Assembly (NCBI GenBank): GCA_017625535.1
Contig: JAGAKR010000004.1
Span: forward strand, 84,060-148,059
Direction of reading: 5' to 3'
From: Bacteroidales bacterium
GTDB taxonomy: Bacteria; Bacteroidota; Bacteroidia; Bacteroidales; UBA932
DNA: 64,000 bases
Shown here: piece after piece, positions 37,681-46,341 of the stretch
How the letters are laid out: every line of letters starts with the position of its first letter
Numbering within the stretch: the stretch's first letter is position 1
Position numbers and translations under genes: made by a program
The notes under the pieces: generated by a model
The model's database searches: none
Told to the model about the DNA's origin: nothing
What the model saw: only the letters and a program-made list of their open reading frames with translations

Positions 37681-38863
37681 CTATAGCAGTTTTAAGACTC
37701 TTCATTGCATCCTGCAGCACCTGAAGGCCGCATCCCACATTAAGTCTCATATAACCCTCACCGCCAGGACCGAAAGCCGCACCGTCATTCAGGGCAAGAC
37801 CGGCCTTGCGTACAAACAGGTGCACCAGGCGCTGTTGGTCAGCACACCCGAACAATCTGTTGCACAGTTCCCTGCAATCCAGCCATATAAGGAAAGAGCT
37901 CAACGGCCTCAAAGGCTTTATGAGCCCGCCAAGTTCATTTTTGCAGAACTCCTCTACAAAAACAACATTCCCCTCTATATAATCCAACATTTTCATTCTC
38001 CATTCATCTCCCTTTGTATATGCCGCAATTGCTCCCAAAGTGGCAAATATGGTAGGACTGCTCAGTTCATTCACCTGCATCCATTTATAGAACGGCTCCC
38101 TTATCTCCTTGTTGGGAACAACTGCAAACGAACTTACAATTCCTGCCATATTGAAGGTCTTTGAAGGGGCCCCGAATGTGATGCTTATCTGGACTGCCTC
38201 TTTACAAACAGATGCAAACGGAATATGTTCAGTTCCAAAGAGCGGCATATCCGCGTGAATCTCATCAGAAACCACCAGCACATTATATTTGTGGCATATG
38301 AGGGCCAACTCCCGTAGAGTCTCCGCATCCCAGGCAATGCCGCCAGGATTGTGGGGATTGCTTAAAATGAGCAACTTGCAGTTCCCCTTTGCACATATCT
38401 CCCTAAGGTTGTCAAAATCCATCCGGTAGGCACATTTCCCGCCATCTTCAACCCTTATGAGCGGATTGAACACCAGTTCCCTGCCGTTACCCTTTGGAAC
38501 ATTCAGGAACGGAGGATATACAGGGGGCTGCACAATAACCCCATCCCCTTTCTGCGTAAAATGATTTATCGCATAACCTATCCCCTTTACAATTCCGGGG
38601 ATAAAGGCCAGCCACTCCTGCTCCACTTCCCACTTCTGCCTGGTTGCAAGCCACTGGGCAATGGTTGGGAAATAATTGTCGGGAATAAGATTATATCCAT
38701 ATACCCCTACATCCACCACTTCCTGCAGGGCTTCCCTCACACAATCAGGGGTCTCGAAATCCATATCAGCCACCCACAACGGCACAAGATCATCACTGCC
38801 ATAGTATTTCTGCAGGCCGTCCACCTTTACAGAATATGTTCCTCTTCGCTCTATGTGTTTCAT
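37670..38863 (-). CDS. PatB/MalY-type PLP-dependent C-S lyase or aminotransferase
   Basis: 397 residues, fold-type I. LVPLWVADMDFETP near residue 30 and the PLP lysine in SITFGAPSKTFNMAG mark the MalY/PatB (cystathionine beta-lyase-like) group; LLILSNPHNPGG and VSDEIHADM contain the PLP-contacting Asn and Asp. Likely splits cysteine-S conjugates or cystathionine to release thiol, pyruvate and ammonia. It is the first gene of an apparent operon with umuDC. Minus-strand -7-like box TAAATTTG at 38892-38899. Confidence 0.88.
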   Translation of the reverse strand: MKHIERRGTYSVKVDGLQKYYGSDDLVPLWVADMDFETPDCVREALQEVVDVGVYGYNLIPDNYFPTIAQWLATRQKWEVEQEWLAFIPGIVKGIGYAINHFTQKGDGVIVQPPVYPPFLNVPKGNGRELVFNPLIRVEDGGKCAYRMDFDNLREICAKGNCKLLILSNPHNPGGIAWDAETLRELALICHKYNVLVVSDEIHADMPLFGTEHIPFASVCKEAVQISITFGAPSKTFNMAGIVSSFAVVPNKEIREPFYKWMQVNELSSPTIFATLGAIAAYTKGDEWRMKMLDYIEGNVVFVEEFCKNELGGLIKPLRPLSSFLIWLDCRELCNRLFGCADQQRLVHLFVRKAGLALNDGAAFGPGGEGYMRLNVGCGLQVLQDAMKSLKTAIDEY

Positions 38864-38922
38864 ATTTTTCGTATATTTGTAACAATTAACGCAAATTTAA
38901 TCAATCTTAAAAAATTACAATT

Positions 38923-39108
38923 ATGGGAACTATCATTTGGTTGGTTGGAACAGTTTTGGCTATTATGGCTGTTCTTGACGTATTCAAAAAGAATATCAGC
39001 ACAGGCTGGAAAATTATATGGTCTCTCCTTCTTCTTGTTACAGGCTGGATTGGATTGGCAGTTTACTACTTCTTTGCAAAGAACAAAATTGAGGACTGGA
39101 GCAAATAA
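38923..39108 (+). CDS. Small PLDc_N-like membrane protein
   Basis: 61 residues. Two hydrophobic helices (IIWLVGTVLAIMAVLDVF and IIWSLLLLVTGWIGLAVYYFF) around a short KKNISTGWK loop and a charged end match the PLDc_N small-protein family of Bacteroidota. Function unknown. A TATATTTG box lies at 38872-38879, divergent from the PLP-enzyme promoter. Confidence 0.75.
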   Translation: MGTIIWLVGTVLAIMAVLDVFKKNISTGWKIIWSLLLLVTGWIGLAVYYFFAKNKIEDWSK

Positions 39109-39148
39109 TTTCCATACTTCACTAAAATTTTAACCTACTTTTCTTTTT

Positions 39149-39164
39149 TGGCACGCGCTTTGCA
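39149..39164 (+). promoter_or_regulatory. Candidate sigma-54 (RpoN) promoter
   Basis: TGGCAC, five bases, TTGCA matches the -24/-12 consensus with the exact 10-base GG-to-GC spacing. A transcript starting near 39175 would run only to the hairpin at 39212-39262, giving a noncoding RNA of about 90 nt. It is flanked by the inverted pair TAAAATTTTAACCTA (39123) and TAGGTTAAATTTTA (39191). Confidence 0.5.
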
Positions 39165-39211
39165 TATTCCTTAATTGAATAGTTTTTTCATAGGTTAAAT
39201 TTTAGGTTAAA

Positions 39212-39262
39212 GAATACGCCCGGATCAAAAAGTGGTTAAGTTTGATCCGGGCGTGTTCTTTT
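39212..39262. terminator. Strong bidirectional terminator
   Basis: An 18-bp stem (GAATACGCCCGGATCAAA against TTTGATCCGGGCGTGTTC, one G-T pair) with an 11-base loop and TTTT lies between the small membrane protein and the convergent folC gene. Confidence 0.92.
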
Positions 39263-39281
39263 ATTATGTTCCAAAGGCCGT

Positions 39282-40577
39282 CTATCCAAAATATTCTATG
39301 GCCTCAGCCACCACAAAAGTGCTTCCTCCAATAAAAATGAAATCTTCTTCACCTGCAATTCCAGTTCCATTTCCCGGAACCAGCCTGCCCAGAAACTCCC
39401 CTATGCTCCCATTTACAGCCTCACCCCTGAAGCCATAGGAAACCATCCTCTCTGCAAGCACCTCTGCAGGAAGCGCCCTGCTTCCACGCGCCTTTACAAA
39501 ATGATAATGGGCTTCACGTGGCAAAAACTCCACAATTGAATCCAGATCCTTGTCTGCAACAACTCCAAACACCATATGAAAGCTCCCTTTCACCTGTGCC
39601 GCCTGAGAGGCTATCTGCGGGCCAAGCACCTTGAACCCGTGGGAATTGTGTCCTGTATCACAAACCACAAGCGGCCTTTTGCTCAAAGTCTCCCATCTCC
39701 CCCTCAACCCGGTAATTGCAGCAGCCCTGCAGATGTTCTCCTCAACCCCCTCAACATCAAACTCCCCGTCCAGCACTCCAAGCGCAGTACAAACCGTCTT
39801 GATATTCTTCTGCTGACAGGCCCCCTTCAGATCCATATCAGCCTCTGCAAGAACCTTATATAATCTTCCCGACAAATCCTCCCCCTTCAGGGCCTCCTCC
39901 TCTGCAAACAGCAGCGGAGCCCCAACCCTGGCAGCCTTCTCCCTGAACACATCCTCCACCTCTCGGCACCCCTTCTCCCCAATCACAACAGGGATACCAG
40001 CCTTTATTATACCCGCTTTCTCCCCGGCAATCTCCGGCAAAGAGAAACCCAGGTGCTCACAATGGTCCAGACCTATATTTGTAATGATTGAAAGTACAGG
40101 AGTTATTATATTTGTGGAATCCAGCCTTCCCCCAAGGCCGCACTCAATAACAGCCACATCAACCCCCTGCGCGGCAAAATACGCAAATGCAAGTGCAGTG
40201 GTAATCTCAAAGAAACTTGCCCCCAGTTCCACAAACCTCTTCTTATACTCCTTAAGGAAACCGTACACAAACTCCTGCGGCACCATCTTGCCATCCACCT
40301 TTATCCTCTCCCTGAAATCCACCAGATGCGGCGACGTATACAATCCAACCTTATACCTCTTCTGCAGGGCTGCCGCCAGCATATGGCTGGTTGAACCCTT
40401 TCCGTTTGTCCCCGCCACGTGGATGCTCCTGAACCTGCGGTGCGGATGCCCCAACATTTCATCCAGTGCCTGCATTGTCTCAATCCCCGGCTTATAAGCC
40501 ACCTTCCCAACCGTCTGGTAAGAAGGGAAACGGTTAAAGATGAACTCTATCTCGCTGTTATATTCCTGCTGTGTCAT
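39282..40577 (-). CDS. folC: Bifunctional folylpolyglutamate / dihydrofolate synthase
   Basis: 431 residues. The Mur-ligase-type P-loop HVAGTNGKGSTSHML lies near residue 50, followed by TSPHLVDFRERI and AVIECGLGGRLDSTN, and the C-terminal domain has VVCDTGHNSHG. Adds glutamate to folates (and to dihydropteroate) in the cytoplasm. Monocistronic. Confidence 0.95.
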   Translation of the reverse strand: MTQQEYNSEIEFIFNRFPSYQTVGKVAYKPGIETMQALDEMLGHPHRRFRSIHVAGTNGKGSTSHMLAAALQKRYKVGLYTSPHLVDFRERIKVDGKMVPQEFVYGFLKEYKKRFVELGASFFEITTALAFAYFAAQGVDVAVIECGLGGRLDSTNIITPVLSIITNIGLDHCEHLGFSLPEIAGEKAGIIKAGIPVVIGEKGCREVEDVFREKAARVGAPLLFAEEEALKGEDLSGRLYKVLAEADMDLKGACQQKNIKTVCTALGVLDGEFDVEGVEENICRAAAITGLRGRWETLSKRPLVVCDTGHNSHGFKVLGPQIASQAAQVKGSFHMVFGVVADKDLDSIVEFLPREAHYHFVKARGSRALPAEVLAERMVSYGFRGEAVNGSIGEFLGRLVPGNGTGIAGEEDFIFIGGSTFVVAEAIEYFG

Positions 40578-40631
40578 ATCAAAACTTTTGCGCCGCCAAG
40601 AAGCTGTTTAAATTTTCAACTGAATATGGTT

Positions 40632-41558
40632 CTAAAGTTTTATGGGAAATTTCTTTATTCTCTCATAAATCATATATGAAGGGATAACACTTTTCAAAGC
40701 ATCCGCAAAAATATTGAGTATCCTCTCTTTCACATAATCCTTACGGATTACCAAAGCCACTTCTCTGGCAGGCTCCGGATTATGCAAATTGCGGATATTG
40801 TATTGTTGGCTCCCCTTAAGCAGAGGGACGTGAAGTTCAGGGATTATTGTATAACCGCCATTCTCATCTACAATTCTCACAAGAGTCTCTATGCTCCCGG
40901 CCGCATAAGTAGCCCTGTTCCCCCTTCCTGACTGGCAGAAAGGGAATGTACCGCTATTCGGGCAATAGGCCTCCTGCAGCATCCACACATTTTCTGATGC
41001 CAGTAAAGAGACATCCAGTTCCTTTTCCTTATACAACCCCTCCTCAGGTGAAACATATGCCACAAAACGTTCCTTATAAACAGGTATCTCCAGCAATTCG
41101 TCATTATCCAACGGAGTTGCCAACAATGCCAGATCAAGCTCAGCCCTTTCCAGTTTCCCAATCACGGCCGGCACACGAGCCTCCTCTACATATAGATCAA
41201 TATCCGGATGCTTTGCAGAAAGATATTTGAACATTCTGGGAAGAATATATGGGGCAATGGTAGAAGCTATCCCCATACGCACCTTACCTCCGGATTCCCC
41301 TTTATAGGATGACACCAATTCCTGAATCTGCGACATATTGAAAAGCAGTACCCTTGCCTGCTTAATAATCTCCTCCCCCAATTCAGTAGGTTTTACAGGG
41401 TGGGTGCTGCGGTCAAATATTGTAACATCCAGTTCAGACTCCAATTTTTGGATCAATGAAGAGAGTGTAGACTGTGTAATGCCGCAAGATTCTGCCGCAC
41501 GCGCAAAGTGGCGGTATTTGTCTACCGCCACAATATATTCCATCTGTTGAAATGTCAT
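40632..41558 (-). CDS. oxyR: OxyR, LysR-type peroxide sensor
   Basis: 308 residues. An N-terminal winged helix (MTFQQMEYIVAVDKYRHF, ITQSTLSSLIQKLE) is followed by the LysR effector domain. The redox pair is Cys199 and Cys208 (AYCPNSGTFPFCQS), with the same spacing and even the same numbering as E. coli OxyR. It lies 34 bases behind the CoA-disulfide-reductase-like gene, so it is probably the last gene of the redox operon it may control. Confidence 0.93.
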   Translation of the reverse strand: MTFQQMEYIVAVDKYRHFARAAESCGITQSTLSSLIQKLESELDVTIFDRSTHPVKPTELGEEIIKQARVLLFNMSQIQELVSSYKGESGGKVRMGIASTIAPYILPRMFKYLSAKHPDIDLYVEEARVPAVIGKLERAELDLALLATPLDNDELLEIPVYKERFVAYVSPEEGLYKEKELDVSLLASENVWMLQEAYCPNSGTFPFCQSGRGNRATYAAGSIETLVRIVDENGGYTIIPELHVPLLKGSQQYNIRNLHNPEPAREVALVIRKDYVKERILNIFADALKSVIPSYMIYERIKKFPIKL

Positions 41559-41592
41559 ATTAGTTCACTCAAAATTCAGACATCTGTCTGTA

Positions 41593-44073
41593 CTATATGA
41601 ATAAATTCACATTAGCCTTGTCTGCCCTTTCCATATAGGCAGCCACTCCACCTACGTTTACTTCGTCCAGCAATTCTTCACGTTTTATCCCCATCACATC
41701 CATAGACATCTGGCAGGCAATGAACTCCACGCCACTTTCAATGGCCTGCTTGCGAAGGCTCTCCAGAGAGTCAACACCTTTTTTCCTCATCAGGAACCGC
41801 ATCATCCTGGCTCCCATTCCCATCATATTCATTTTTGACAGGCCCAGACCAGAGGAATCTGCAGGCAACATCCACCCGAACATCCGTCCCCAGATATCTT
41901 TCTTCACCTTGGGTTTGTTGGTCTTCTTTATTGCATTGAGCCCCCAGAATGTAAAGAAAATGGATACTTTCTTCCCAACAGCTGCAGCTCCGTTGGCAAG
42001 GACAAAGGTAGCCAATGTTTTATCAAGATCGTCACTGAAAAGGATAAAAGTTTTGCCTTTGCTGTCGGGAAGAGCAACACCTGCAGACTCACCTGCAGAT
42101 GGGAGAGATTTCTCAACCAGCACGTAATATATCCCCCCTTCTGCCCGCGTTCCTATAAATTTATTGCCGGTAGTGTTGCACCAAGCCTCAGCATCGCGCG
42201 GAAAACCTGCATCAGTGGAACGGATTTCAAGTTGCCCCCCTGCCTGTAATGTTTCCATACTTTTCTTCAGTTTAAGAATAGGGCCCGGACATTGGATACC
42301 ACAAGCATCAACATAAAGGACTTCTGATACTGAAGAATTATGGACAGGGATACCGCTCCCCCCGTTCACATCTCCTGCAGGTTTCACCTCTTCTGCAGGG
42401 GGAAGTACAGGTTCCGTTGCCGCTTCATAGGTTTTCAGCCCTCCAATCAGATTGCGGACATCTGGATAACCGTATCCCTTAAGTATATTGGATGCCAAAT
42501 AACCCCGCAGGCCCACTCCACAAAACAGATATACCGGCTTATCTTTTGGAATTTCATTTATCCTCTCGCGCAAATCATCCAACGGAACATTTACCGCCCC
42601 CGGCAAACTCCCCAATGATGCCTCATCTGCTGTACGGACATCCACCAATGTAATATCAGAAAGATTTGCAGCCTTCAACTCCCTCCAATACAGCGGTGTC
42701 ATCTTGCCTCCAAGAATGTTGCCGGCCACATAACCCGATATTGCCACCGGATCCTTGGCAGATGAATATGGAGGTGCGTAAGCGTGTTCCAGATATGTGA
42801 GATCTTCTACTGTTGCCCTGTTTTTAATGGCCATTGCATATTGGTCTATACGTTTGTCCACCCCATCATACCCCACTATCTGGGCCCCGTAAAGGCGGCC
42901 GTCATCAGGAGAGAAGGTAATCTTTATAGCCATCTGCAAAGCCCCCGGATAATAGCCGGCGTGGGAACCGGAGTGAATTGTAGCAGAGAGATACGGAATT
43001 TCCATCTGTTTCAGCCTTTTGGCTGGCAACCCGGTAGAGGCCACAGTCATATCAAATACCTTTGCAATGGCTGTTCCTATAGAACCATCATATGCCTTAA
43101 TATTGCCAAACACCATATTGTCTGCCACTATACGGGCCTGACGGTTGGCAGGACCCGCAAGGAAATTCAGCCAAGGCTTGCCGGTAACAGGGTGAGGATA
43201 TTCTATAGCATCACCCACTGCATATATAGATTCATCAGAAGTCTGCAAATATTCATTTACATAAATTCCACGCATATCCCCCAATTTCAGTCCTGCCTCC
43301 TGAGCCAAAGCCGTTTGTGCCCTCACCCCTATAGAAAGCAACACCAGGTCCGCTTCCAGTTTTATTCCCGACTTAAAATGCACCTTCAACCTTCCATCCT
43401 CACGGGCAAATGATTCCACAGCCTGCTCCAGGTAGAGTTTTACCCCTTTCTCCAACAAATGCCGGTGAACCAATGACGCCATTGAGAAATCAATGGGCCC
43501 CATTACCTGATCGGCCATTTCCACTACAGACACCTGAGCACCTGCAAGATGAAGGTTCTCTGCCATTTCCAAACCAATAAACCCACCTCCTACAATCACA
43601 GCATTCCTCACTTCATTCTGCTCCATATAACTCTTTATTCTGTCTGTATCCGAAACATTACGCAAAGAGAAAATACCTTTGCTGTCTATTCCAGGCAATG
43701 GAGGACGTACAGGCGATGCCCCCGGAGAGAGGAGCAGCTTGTCATATGTTTCTGTATACACACTTCCATCACCCCTGCGGACAGTTACCACCTTCTTCTG
43801 CGGCTCTATGCGCACCACCTCACTATTCACCCGCACATCAATATCAAACCGCTTTCCAAAAACCTCCGGAGTTTGGACAAACAGGCTCTCCCTATCTCCT
43901 ATAACTCCCCCTATATAATAAGGGAGCCCACAATTTGCATATGAGATATGTTCTCCCTTTTCAAAAAGGATAATCTCTGCCTGATTGTCATTCCTTCTTA
44001 TACGGGCAGCAGCAGTCGCTCCACCTGCTACACCTCCCACAATAATATATTTAGATATTCTGTCAGCCTTCAT
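41593..44073 (-). CDS. Multidomain CoA-disulfide reductase-like protein with rhodanese, TusA and DsrE domains
   Basis: 826 residues. Residues 1-450: FAD/NAD(P)H pyridine nucleotide-disulfide oxidoreductase of the single-cysteine type, GGVAGGATAA and SYANCGLPYY with active Cys48. About 465-560: rhodanese-like domain, active Cys in LFCGVGLRGY. About 590-660: TusA/SirA domain with CGIQCPGP. About 680-826: DsrE/DsrF-like domain (FILFSDDLDKTLATFVLA, FIACQMSMDVMG). The four parts together suggest handling of sulfane sulfur from persulfides or polysulfides. Trx lies upstream and oxyR downstream. Confidence 0.9.
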   Translation of the reverse strand: MKADRISKYIIVGGVAGGATAAARIRRNDNQAEIILFEKGEHISYANCGLPYYIGGVIGDRESLFVQTPEVFGKRFDIDVRVNSEVVRIEPQKKVVTVRRGDGSVYTETYDKLLLSPGASPVRPPLPGIDSKGIFSLRNVSDTDRIKSYMEQNEVRNAVIVGGGFIGLEMAENLHLAGAQVSVVEMADQVMGPIDFSMASLVHRHLLEKGVKLYLEQAVESFAREDGRLKVHFKSGIKLEADLVLLSIGVRAQTALAQEAGLKLGDMRGIYVNEYLQTSDESIYAVGDAIEYPHPVTGKPWLNFLAGPANRQARIVADNMVFGNIKAYDGSIGTAIAKVFDMTVASTGLPAKRLKQMEIPYLSATIHSGSHAGYYPGALQMAIKITFSPDDGRLYGAQIVGYDGVDKRIDQYAMAIKNRATVEDLTYLEHAYAPPYSSAKDPVAISGYVAGNILGGKMTPLYWRELKAANLSDITLVDVRTADEASLGSLPGAVNVPLDDLRERINEIPKDKPVYLFCGVGLRGYLASNILKGYGYPDVRNLIGGLKTYEAATEPVLPPAEEVKPAGDVNGGSGIPVHNSSVSEVLYVDACGIQCPGPILKLKKSMETLQAGGQLEIRSTDAGFPRDAEAWCNTTGNKFIGTRAEGGIYYVLVEKSLPSAGESAGVALPDSKGKTFILFSDDLDKTLATFVLANGAAAVGKKVSIFFTFWGLNAIKKTNKPKVKKDIWGRMFGWMLPADSSGLGLSKMNMMGMGARMMRFLMRKKGVDSLESLRKQAIESGVEFIACQMSMDVMGIKREELLDEVNVGGVAAYMERADKANVNLFI

Positions 44074-44121
44074 TTCTCGTATTTATTTTAAAATTAAACT
44101 TATGGGGATGCATATCCTTTC

Positions 44122-44481
44122 CTATTCCAGTACCTCATCCATAACCTTTTTCAACTGCTCCTTAGACAAGGCCCCTGCCACTCTCTGCGGATTCCCTTCC
44201 ATTGGGATAAAGAACAACGTTGGCACACTTCTTATACCAAACAATGTGGCTAGTTCTTCCTCATCATCTACATTCACCTTATACACATCCACTTTCCCTG
44301 AATACTCCTCCGACAACTCCTCCAATACAGGAGAGAGCATTTTACATGGACCGCACCAAGGTGCATAAAAATCAATCACAGCAGGTTTTCCACCCAAAAA
44401 TTTCCAAATACCCGATTGCATTGTTTCAAGACTGGCTATCCTCCTCTCAAAACCACCTTTAGTTAAATTTATAGTTGCCAT
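44122..44481 (-). CDS. trxA: Thioredoxin
   Basis: 119 residues. WCGPCK active site in VIDFYAPWCGPCKML and the cis-Pro in SVPTLFFIP. No signal peptide, so cytoplasmic. First gene of the operon, 48 bases ahead of the multidomain reductase. Confidence 0.93.
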   Translation of the reverse strand: MATINLTKGGFERRIASLETMQSGIWKFLGGKPAVIDFYAPWCGPCKMLSPVLEELSEEYSGKVDVYKVNVDDEEELATLFGIRSVPTLFFIPMEGNPQRVAGALSKEQLKKVMDEVLE

Positions 44482-44512
44482 ATTCCAATAAGTTTTAATT
44501 ATTTTGTTTTTA

Positions 44513-44544
44513 CAAAAGTAAAATAATCATATATATTTATCAAA
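44513..44544 (-). promoter_or_regulatory. Promoter of the trx-CoADR-oxyR operon
   Basis: On the minus strand TTTG, 20 bases, TACTTTTG: exact fit to the Bacteroidota promoter, 32 bases before the trx ATG. Confidence 0.85.
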
Positions 44545-44555
44545 CAGATAAAAGC

Positions 44556-44576
44556 GATAGTATTATTGATATTATC
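44556..44576 (-). promoter_or_regulatory. Candidate OxyR operator
   Basis: A 21-base imperfect dyad beginning GATAGTAT and ending ATATTATC lies 11 bases upstream of the -33 box, the usual position for an activating LysR-type protein. Its ATAG/ATTATC character recalls OxyR sites. Assignment is inference. Confidence 0.45.
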
Positions 44577-44780
44577 AATCTCGCTTTCCTCAATACTACG
44601 CATACTCTTTCTGCCTCCCCTTGCCACCACCAAATGTCACAATCCTAAAAGGACAACTTTGGAAAACTGTTTGAATTTTACTCAAATAATGATTGGAAGT
44701 TGCCTATGAAACATCCCGGCATCATTGGGCTTCCCATAAAAATGAGTAAATTAGCTGCCGGCAACAATCAGGATAACACT

Positions 44781-45299
44781 ATGAGAAGAAAAGACAGGGA
44801 AATGGATGCGGCTTTTGCACTGGAGGTTCTGCAGAAGGCTCCGTACGTTACAGTAAGTATGACACGCCCGGACGGTACACCATACGCGGTTCCGTTGTCA
44901 TTGGCGGAGGGCGGAGATGGAGAGACTTTCTATTTCCATTGTGCCAAAGAGGGGGAGAAACTGGATTGCATAAGGCATAATCCGGTTGTATGCCTTTCGG
45001 CAGTTTCTTATTGCCGCCCTGTTGTGAGCCCCAAGGAGGGGGATTTCACCCTGGAATACAAATCTGCAATTGCAATGGGGCGTGCAGAACTTGTGGAGGA
45101 TGAAAAGGAAAAGATACAGGCCCTGAGGGCAATCTGTACCAGGTTCCTTCCCCACCATATGGCGGCCTTTGATGATGCGGTGGCCAGATCGCTGCAGATA
45201 ACTGCTGTTGTAAGGATAAAACTGGACGGCAAGCCGCAGGGAAAAAGAAAACAATATGACAGCAACGGAGATGAAATGAAATACGGGAGAAAAATATAG
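44781..45299 (+). CDS. NimA-like pyridoxamine-phosphate-oxidase-fold flavoprotein
   Basis: 172 residues from the ATG at 44781 (MRRKDREMDAAFALEVL); the longer frame adds a stretch unlike the family. The split-barrel FMN-binding core is visible (YVTVSMTRPDGTPYAVPLS, IRHNPVVCLSAVS). Nim proteins of this family reduce nitroimidazole drugs in some anaerobes, but most members are housekeeping enzymes of unknown substrate; I would not call resistance. Confidence 0.8.
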   Translation: MRRKDREMDAAFALEVLQKAPYVTVSMTRPDGTPYAVPLSLAEGGDGETFYFHCAKEGEKLDCIRHNPVVCLSAVSYCRPVVSPKEGDFTLEYKSAIAMGRAELVEDEKEKIQALRAICTRFLPHHMAAFDDAVARSLQITAVVRIKLDGKPQGKRKQYDSNGDEMKYGRKI

Positions 45300-45316
45300 C
45301 TTGTTATCGCCCAACA

Positions 45317-45352
45317 AAAAAAAGCACTTGCATTTCTGTAAGTGCTTTTTTT
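45317..45352. terminator. Bidirectional terminator next to the tRNA fragment
   Basis: AAAAAAAGCACTT / AAGTGCTTTTTTT stem with 10-base loop. It ends the Nim-like gene and, on the other strand, sits 7 bases behind the tRNA 3' end, as a native tRNA terminator would. Confidence 0.9.
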
Positions 45353-45358
45353 ATAATG

Positions 45359-45401
45359 TAGCGCGACCCAGGATTGAACTGGGGACCTCATGATTATGAA
45401 G
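45359..45401 (-). pseudogene. 3' part of tRNA-Met (CAT), putative attachment site of the integrated element
   Basis: On the minus strand: anticodon loop TTCATAA (anticodon at 45396-45398), variable loop AGGTC, T arm CCCAG-TTCAATC-CTGGG and acceptor strand TCGCGCTA. No matching acceptor 5' strand (AGCGCGA) and no D arm are found in the preceding bases, so only the 3' portion is present. The base before the loop is already mispaired. It marks a sharp change to AT-rich DNA. Phage and ICE integrases often use such tRNA 3' ends. A minus-strand TACTTTTG box (45468-45475) points toward it. Confidence 0.75.
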
Positions 45402-45617
45402 CATGGCCACGACTGTAAATATGCTCAAGCCTTACACTTTAGTATTATCAACGAACAAAACATGCTGCAAAAGTAACTTTAATCTTTCTAATCTTTTCAA
45501 TCTTTGTAAAGTTTCTAATAAAAATTTGTATACTTTTTATTCTATTTTTAAATTAGCAATGCAAGCAATTACTAAACATTAACCTATCATCTTACTAAGA
45601 TAACAAAACATTTTATC

Positions 45618-46046
45618 ATGAACAATTATATCAAGTATGGGGTGATTACACTTATGGGCATAATTATTTTAATAGGGGCAAAATATGCTCCTATTAAGCA
45701 TGGCTCTTTTTCACATATTATGAACGTTTTTACGATTATTATTGGTATCATGACAATTCTTGGAGGATTAGGGGGGATTCTTATATGGACTTTCAACAAG
45801 AATCAACTGATTAAGTCATATGAAGAGGTTAAATTGCACAAGCAAACATCTAATTTAACAATATCAAGAATATTGTATAAAACAATTACAATTGCAATAT
45901 CAGTTATTGTTGTTGTCATGCTACTCTCATATATTAACAATAGTGCAATAAATTGGGTACGTACTGGACTAAGCGTTATATGTTGTTCATTTATTTACTT
46001 CTTGATTCTTATTCTTTCAAAAAAACATAAAGGTCATGAAAACTAA
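45618..46046 (+). CDS. Four-helix membrane protein of the glycine-zipper operon, unknown
   Basis: 142 residues with about four hydrophobic helices (IKYGVITLMGIIILIG, VFTIIIGIMTILGGLGGIL, ITIAISVIVVVMLLSYI, LSVICCSFIYFLILIL) and a Lys-rich end. No family recognised. Very AT-rich compared with the backbone. The next gene starts 11 bases before its stop. First gene of a tightly packed four-gene unit; the stretch 45402-45617 before it is AT-rich with no gene seen. Confidence 0.75.
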   Translation: MNNYIKYGVITLMGIIILIGAKYAPIKHGSFSHIMNVFTIIIGIMTILGGLGGILIWTFNKNQLIKSYEEVKLHKQTSNLTISRILYKTITIAISVIVVVMLLSYINNSAINWVRTGLSVICCSFIYFLILILSKKHKGHEN

Positions 46047-46341
46047 CAAGAAGATGCATGCATTATTAGGATTTATTACATGTCTCACTTTAATTATTTC
46101 AATTAATGCATTAATAATTAAAACAGACTTCCAGGTTGATATCGCTGGATACTTTGCTACTGAATATTTACCAGTAGATGCTTATGAGGCATCTACCGCT
46201 GCTCTGACAGCCGGGGCAATTGCAGGAGAATATGCTGGCAAAGAAATTGGCGTTGTTATTGGCAGTTGTTTTGGCCCTGCAGGTGCAATAATAGGTTATC
46301 TAGGTGGAAGGATAGTTGGACGATGGGCAGGAATGCTTTAA
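46036..46341 (+). CDS. Glycine-zipper small protein, bacteriocin-like candidate
   Basis: 101 residues: an N-terminal hydrophobic helix (ALLGFITCLTLIISINALII), a polar linker (residues 30-57, with DAYEASTAALT), and a C-terminal 44-residue zipper in which Gly recurs every fourth position about ten times with a single phase slip at GPAG (for example GEYAGKEIGVVIG and GGRIVGRWAG). One Cys lies in the zipper (GSCFG). Such GxxxG runs are seen in two-peptide and circular bacteriocins and in pore-forming or membrane-inserting peptides. The neighbour is a SpoIIM-family gene. A leader cut between residues 30 and 60 is possible but no GG leader site is clear. Confidence 0.7.
   Translation: MKTNKKMHALLGFITCLTLIISINALIIKTDFQVDIAGYFATEYLPVDAYEASTAALTAGAIAGEYAGKEIGVVIGSCFGPAGAIIGYLGGRIVGRWAGML

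Noticed and set aside
44781-45299. Nitroimidazole resistance gene (nim)
   Set aside because: Fold and opening fit, but so do many housekeeping flavoproteins; no IS promoter is nearby.
45359-45434. Complete tRNA-Met gene
   Set aside because: No acceptor 5' strand and no D arm are found in the required distance; only the 3' part fits.
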